From: Dialister sp. UBA6422
GTDB taxonomy: Bacteria; Bacillota; Negativicutes; Veillonellales; Dialisteraceae
Direction: 5' to 3'
Length of the DNA stretch: 8,438 bases
Assembly: GCA_002439665.1 (NCBI GenBank)
Contig: DJPC01000034.1
Coordinates: 5,329-13,766 of the forward strand
Shown: positions 5,281 through 8,438 of the stretch, one piece after another
How positions within the stretch are numbered: position 1 is the first letter of the stretch
How the letters are laid out: the number at the start of each line of letters is the position of its first letter
Position numbers and translations under genes: made by a program
Notes under the pieces: generated by a model
What the model was told of the DNA's origin: nothing
The model's input: only the letters and a program-made list of their open reading frames with translations
Databases searched by the model: none

Positions 5281-5301
5281 CCTTCCTCACTCCTCATTCC
5301 T
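5281..5301 (-). repeat. Heptamer repeats at the metallophosphoesterase stop codon
   Basis: In the gene's sense orientation the stop TAA runs straight into AGGAATG, AGGAGTG, AGGAAGG, three 7-bp units that share the last A of the stop codon. They resemble the units near 3300 and 3480. Confidence 0.6.
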
Positions 5302-6569
5302 TATGATTTTGTCACCACTGTCTCATGAAGCTTGGTGCCATCGGGCAAATAGCCTGTCAGGACCAGCTTATCATCACTGGCTTCCAGGACAGTATAATTA
5401 TCTGTTTCTGGCTGGGGAGCTACGTATTCATCTAAAGCATGCTTTTTCCAAAGTCCTGGATACCGTACATTACCGCCTAAGCCCAAGATCACATAAGTCG
5501 GTCCTTTGGTATCCCGTTTGAAATCATAAATCTGCCCCCGATCTCGATAGGTATGAAGATGGGCAGAAAGCACCAGATCCACTCCTGCTTTGTCAAATAG
5601 GGGCATGAAAGTCTTCCCTTCCTCAGAAAATCCTTCTTCTCGATGAGGACGGCTGATATCGGCAAAGCTATACTGCAACGGGTCTTTGTGCATCAGGACC
5701 ACTTTCCATTTTTTCTTGGACTTTTGAATATCCTGCTCCGCCCAGACTTTCTGTTTTTCAAATAGATCCGGCAGCCATTCCTTTTCTTCTACCAAAGAAG
5801 TATCTAGGACGGTAAAATGCACATCTCCCCAATCAAAGGAATAGTAATGGCCTTTCAGTTTTTCATCCTGATTATCTGGCAAGGCAAAATGGGACAAATA
5901 TCGCTTTGGCAATGTCATTTTCCAATCCATAGAGTAGGCTTCATGGTTGCCAATGGCAGGCACCACTGGGATTTCAGAAATAGTGGGGCTCACGGTTTTA
6001 AACCAAGCCTGCCACTGGTATTCATCCTCCCCATTGTCTACGATATCACCCAAATCGATAAAGAAATCTGCATCGGGATTCCGTTTCACCGCCCCTTGGA
6101 ACAGTTTTTCCCAATCGGAATAATCCGAGCTTTGAGAATCCGATGTCACAATGGCTTTGAAATGCTCGCCTGTATCGGTCTTCATAGGATACCACTTGCT
6201 CACTGTATCCCCTGTGCGGGTGCGGTATTCATAGGCATTTCCTTTTTCCAGTCCTTCCACATGGGCGGTATAGATGTAACTATCCCCTATGCCCTGACCC
6301 CCCTGATAGGCTTTTCCTTCTGCTTTCACCGACTGAATCACATCACTATCTTTCTTCCGATATTCCAAGGTGCTGTCCTTCTTACCAGCAAGCTGCCACA
6401 TGATGGTGCGTCCCGTCTCATTATTGGCGGATACCACCTGCCTTACGGAAAAAGGCTGCATGGTTTCTTTCACAGAAGAAGAAGTCTTTCCTTCTCCTCC
6501 GCCGCAACCAGCTGCTGCCAATAAGGCTCCTGCCAAGGACAGGGCCAATACAGATTTTCTATCTATCAT
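5301..6569 (-). CDS. Lipoprotein metallophosphoesterase, purple-acid-phosphatase-like
   Basis: A 422-residue calcineurin-like phosphoesterase anchored outside the cytoplasm by a lipoprotein signal (LAAAGC, Cys22). Residues about 38-132 look like the fibronectin-III-type N-terminal domain of purple acid phosphatases (GRTIMWQL, HVEGLEKGNAYEYR). The catalytic domain follows with SDSQ (D144), DLGDIVDNG (D172, D175), GNHE (197-200), MHKD (H284) and SAHLHTYRD (H327, H329), which supply the two-metal site. Two departures from canonical purple enzymes: GDxxY is GDIVD, lacking the iron-ligating Tyr, and GHxH is AHLH. It probably hydrolyses phosphate mono- or diesters at the cell surface; the substrate is unknown. 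ATG at 6569 has AAAGGAG at 8 nt. Single-gene unit with its own promoter and terminator. Confidence 0.9.
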   Translation of the reverse strand: MIDRKSVLALSLAGALLAAAGCGGGEGKTSSSVKETMQPFSVRQVVSANNETGRTIMWQLAGKKDSTLEYRKKDSDVIQSVKAEGKAYQGGQGIGDSYIYTAHVEGLEKGNAYEYRTRTGDTVSKWYPMKTDTGEHFKAIVTSDSQSSDYSDWEKLFQGAVKRNPDADFFIDLGDIVDNGEDEYQWQAWFKTVSPTISEIPVVPAIGNHEAYSMDWKMTLPKRYLSHFALPDNQDEKLKGHYYSFDWGDVHFTVLDTSLVEEKEWLPDLFEKQKVWAEQDIQKSKKKWKVVLMHKDPLQYSFADISRPHREEGFSEEGKTFMPLFDKAGVDLVLSAHLHTYRDRGQIYDFKRDTKGPTYVILGLGGNVRYPGLWKKHALDEYVAPQPETDNYTVLEASDDKLVLTGYLPDGTKLHETVVTKS

Positions 6570-6591
6570 AGGGTCTACTCCTTTCTATCTG

Positions 6592-6648
6592 ACAGGGGGT
6601 ATTGATCACAAATCATAGAAATCCCCTACGCTATCTATTCACCCCTGT
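6592..6648 (-). promoter_or_regulatory. Possible long-range stem in the metallophosphoesterase leader
   Basis: ACAGGGGT (minus strand, 6648 to 6641) lies at the predicted transcript 5' end and can pair with ACCCCCTGT (6600 to 6592) with one bulged C, closing a loop of about 40 nt. No known riboswitch class is recognised. Confidence 0.3.
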
Positions 6649-6678
6649 AGTATATAAAGAAAACAGTCCCATTTCCAA
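6649..6678 (-). promoter_or_regulatory. Probable promoter of the metallophosphoesterase gene
   Basis: Minus-strand TATACT (6649-6654, 5 of 6 matches) with TTGGAA (6673-6678, 4 of 6) at 18-bp spacing. An overlapping TATATA at 16 bp is an alternative -10. Leader of about 70 nt. Confidence 0.5.
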
Positions 6679-6721
6679 TACCTATGATAGATGGGATGGA
6701 ATAACCAAAAAGCATAGAAAA

Positions 6722-6765
6722 AGAGGATGAACCATAGAAACCCCTCTTCCTATGGATCATCCTCT
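6722..6765 (-). terminator. Terminator after the DUF4130 gene
   Basis: AGAGGATGAACCATAG pairs with CTATGGATCATCCTCT (16 bp, one mismatch) around a 12-nt loop. On the minus strand it is followed by TTTTTCTATGCTTTTT. It lies 9 nt past the stop codon at 6775 and separates this gene from the next promoter. Confidence 0.85.
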
Positions 6766-6774
6766 CCTCACGAT

Positions 6775-7512
6775 TTATTGTTTTTCCGTCAAATAAGCCC
6801 AATATTTCTTAGGTAGGTAATTCATTTGCAGCTTAGGATTGGTTCTTTCTTTGATCGCCATATGGCTAAAATAGCCCTTCCAAAGAGACCGGAATGCTTC
6901 TTCCTTCTCACTATAGGTCAGATGTTCTTCCAGCTTGGGGACCACCACCAAAGACACCTTGCCATTTTCATACACCCCAGCGATGCCTCGATTCACATCA
7001 TAAATAGCCCATCTTTCACTAGAAAGCCGTTCTTCAAAGTGAACCGCTAAGACAGGAAGAATATTGTGGGTGGGATTGATGGTAGCAAAAAGCATGCCCT
7101 CTTCCAATTCACTAAACCGAGTAATCCCGCGAAATTTTTCTGTTTCATTCCCCACTTCCCGGCACATATCTAGCACATCTTGGACCCAATCTTCTTTTTG
7201 GTATCTATAAATGGCTTTTTTGAGTTTAAATCCCCGTTGAATAAACCTAAAAAGTGGCATTTCTTTCCCTGGATCATCAGAGAGAAAAGCACGATACAGC
7301 CAACGCATAGCTGTCTTTCCGCAAGCTTTTTCAAACCCTATAGCCACATCATTGGCTTTTTGAAAAGACATGTCCACCTGTTTTTCCGTTCCAAAAAGGA
7401 CTGGCTCCATCCCCTCTATGCGGATCCCTTCCAGCTGACTGGTCCCTTCATGATAAATGGTATACACCGTAGTAAGAAACCCTGCATAGGTACCATCATA
7501 TATATAATACAT
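6775..7512 (-). CDS. TIGR03915 / DUF4130 DNA-metabolism protein
   Basis: A 245-residue protein of the DUF4130 (TIGR03915, 'probable DNA metabolism protein') family. Seen: the N-terminal signature YIYDGTYAGFLTTVYTIY (3-20) and the C-terminal FRSLWKGYFSHMAIKERTNPKLQ...LPKKYWAYLTE, both characteristic. In other bacteria this domain is fused to UdgX-like uracil-DNA glycosylases and is regularly adjacent to TIGR03916 radical SAM proteins, which points to DNA repair or modification; the biochemical activity is not established. The central HNILPVLAVHFEERLSSERWAIYDVNRGIAGVYENG segment is typical of the family. The ATG at 7512 lies 11 nt after the stop of the radical SAM gene, and its ribosome binding site (AAGAGG) overlaps that stop, implying translational coupling. 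Last gene before a strong terminator. Full length. Confidence 0.88.
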   Translation of the reverse strand: MYYIYDGTYAGFLTTVYTIYHEGTSQLEGIRIEGMEPVLFGTEKQVDMSFQKANDVAIGFEKACGKTAMRWLYRAFLSDDPGKEMPLFRFIQRGFKLKKAIYRYQKEDWVQDVLDMCREVGNETEKFRGITRFSELEEGMLFATINPTHNILPVLAVHFEERLSSERWAIYDVNRGIAGVYENGKVSLVVVPKLEEHLTYSEKEEAFRSLWKGYFSHMAIKERTNPKLQMNYLPKKYWAYLTEKQ

Positions 7513-7523
7513 CGATTTTCCTC

Positions 7524-8438
7524 TTAATTTTGGGTATCAAAAAGACTCATTTGCCTAGCTTCCTGGGCCGCCTTCTTGGATACCAAAGCGGTTTTAAGGT
7601 CTGCCATATCAATATCCCCTGGTGCGTAGTAGCGGCCATTGACAGTCATAAAATAGCGGGCCCGCTTCATCACGATGCCCAATCTAGAAAGCTGACTAAA
7701 AGAAAGGCCCCCATAGCGACGCATTCGCACAATGCGAAGCGCGCTTTTGACACCCACACCGGGAATACGCAAAATCATTTCATAAGGCGCCCGATTGATT
7801 TCTATGGGAAATAATTCCCTATGCCGCAGCGCCCATGTACATTTAGGATCCAGCTCTTCATCGAAATTGGGCATATCGGGGGTTAAAATTTCCTCCGCCT
7901 GGAAATGATAAAAACGCAGCAACCAGTCCGCTTGATAGAGCCTATTTTCTCGGATAAGAGGCGGCCTTTTGATAGCAGGCAGATGACTTCCCTGCATCAC
8001 CGGCACATAGGCAGAATAATACACCCGCTTTAAAGACGCTTTTTGATAAAGACCTTGGGTCAGTAAAAGAATCTGCCGATCATTTTCCCCGCTAGCCCCT
8101 ACAATGAGCTGCGTCGTCTGCCCAGCCGGCACAAAGGCCGGTGCTTTTTTGAAATGCTTCCGTTCTTCTTTGTTCTGTACAATAGAATCTCTAAAAAATT
8201 TCATAGGCTGGATAATGGCTTTTCTTGTTTTTTGCGGTGCCAAAAGCTGTAGCGATGGCTCAGAAGGAAGCTCGATATTGACACTCACTCGATCCACCAA
8301 GGTGCCCAATTCATTCAGTAACTTGGCATCGGTACCAGGAATCCCTTTCATATGGATATATCCATTGAAATGTTCCTTTTCCCGAAGAAGTCTGGCGGTC
8401 TTAATCAAAAGCTCTGTGGTATAGTCTGGGGAACGAAT
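7524..8438 (-). CDS. Putative DNA modification/repair radical SAM protein (TIGR03916), C-terminal part
   Basis: The 304 visible residues run in frame to the window edge (IRSPDYTTELLIKTARLL...), so the gene is 5'-partial; the TTG at 8406-8408 is internal, not a start. The CxxxCxxC cluster that binds the iron-sulfur centre lies beyond the window. Visible signatures are FNGYIHMKGIPG and VDRVSVNIELPSE from the radical SAM barrel, the LAPQK segment, PAGQTTQLIVGASGE, and a helix-hairpin-helix DNA-binding motif INRAPYEMILRIPGVGVKSALRIVR (around 214-238). The protein ends ARQMSLFDTQN, where QMSLF resembles a sliding-clamp-binding peptide. It is coupled to the DUF4130 gene, a conserved pairing. The family is annotated as DNA modification or repair by inference; no reaction is established. 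Confidence 0.9.
   Translation of the reverse strand: MRSPDYTTELLIKTARLLREKEHFNGYIHMKGIPGTDAKLLNELGTLVDRVSVNIELPSEPSLQLLAPQKTRKAIIQPMKFFRDSIVQNKEERKHFKKAPAFVPAGQTTQLIVGASGENDRQILLLTQGLYQKASLKRVYYSAYVPVMQGSHLPAIKRPPLIRENRLYQADWLLRFYHFQAEEILTPDMPNFDEELDPKCTWALRHRELFPIEINRAPYEMILRIPGVGVKSALRIVRMRRYGGLSFSQLSRLGIVMKRARYFMTVNGRYYAPGDIDMADLKTALVSKKAAQEARQMSLFDTQN
7539..7553 (-). other. Codons for a beta-clamp-like peptide, QMSLF
   Basis: CAA ATG AGT CTT TTT encodes Gln-Met-Ser-Leu-Phe, five to nine residues from the C-terminus of the radical SAM protein. The bacterial sliding-clamp-binding consensus is QL[S/D]LF; this differs at one position and sits on a flexible terminal tail, where such peptides usually occur. 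Binding is an inference. Confidence 0.5.

Noticed and set aside
5012..5300. Search for a riboswitch or small RNA upstream of the antiporter
   Set aside because: Only a promoter, a terminator and short hairpins (CGTAAG/CTTACG, TGCAG/CTGCA) are visible; nothing matches a known riboswitch class.
5817..6524. A 235-codon open frame on the plus strand
   Set aside because: Antisense to the metallophosphoesterase, which has all its catalytic motifs there. No ribosome binding site, and the product looks like a shadow translation.
8406..8408. TTG as the start of the radical SAM gene
   Set aside because: The frame stays open to the window edge and the upstream residues (RSPDYTTELL) continue the conserved barrel sequence, so the gene is truncated by the window.

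Overview
The window looks like chromosomal DNA from a moderate-GC Firmicute. This rests on the gene order rpsF-ssb-rpsR, the AAGGAGG-type ribosome binding sites, the TATAAT promoters and the paired radical-SAM/DUF4130 DNA-metabolism genes. A Negativicutes member (Veillonella/Dialister-like) is possible, but that is a guess from gene content. I see no phage, insertion sequence, tRNA, rRNA or CRISPR array. Every gene but one is on the minus strand.

Layout from left to right. (1) 11-1065 (-): the rpsF-ssb-rpsR operon (S6, single-stranded DNA-binding protein, S18), with an extended -10 promoter and a hairpin leader that resembles the S6:S18 autoregulatory element. (2) 1280-2276 (-): a TPR-repeat lipoprotein followed by a small hydrophobic membrane protein. 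The 55-nt gap between them holds a G-free 11-bp tandem repeat. (3) 2277-2524: a divergent intergenic region with face-to-face overlapping promoters and structured leaders on both sides. (4) 2525-3289 (+): a YdfG-like short-chain dehydrogenase. (5) 3290-3523: a convergent intergenic region with a 26-bp-stem bidirectional terminator, a GC-rich hairpin and degenerate heptamer repeats in inverted orientation. (6) 3524-5011 (-): an NhaC-family Na+/H+ antiporter with its own promoter. (7) 5301-6569 (-): a lipoprotein metallophosphoesterase with a purple-acid-phosphatase-like N-terminal domain, bounded by its own promoter and terminator. (8) 6775-8438 (-): a TIGR03915/DUF4130 protein and, 11 nt upstream, the C-terminal 304 residues of a TIGR03916 radical SAM protein, presumably one operon for DNA modification or repair.

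The genes are mostly independent housekeeping or envelope units rather than one pathway. The parts most worth a second look are the radical-SAM/DUF4130 pair, whose radical SAM member ends in a sliding-clamp-like QMSLF peptide, and a family of degenerate 7-bp repeats (consensus about [A/C]G[T/G]A[A/G]TG). These repeats lie at or just after the stop codons of three separate genes, always in the sense orientation of the gene they follow.
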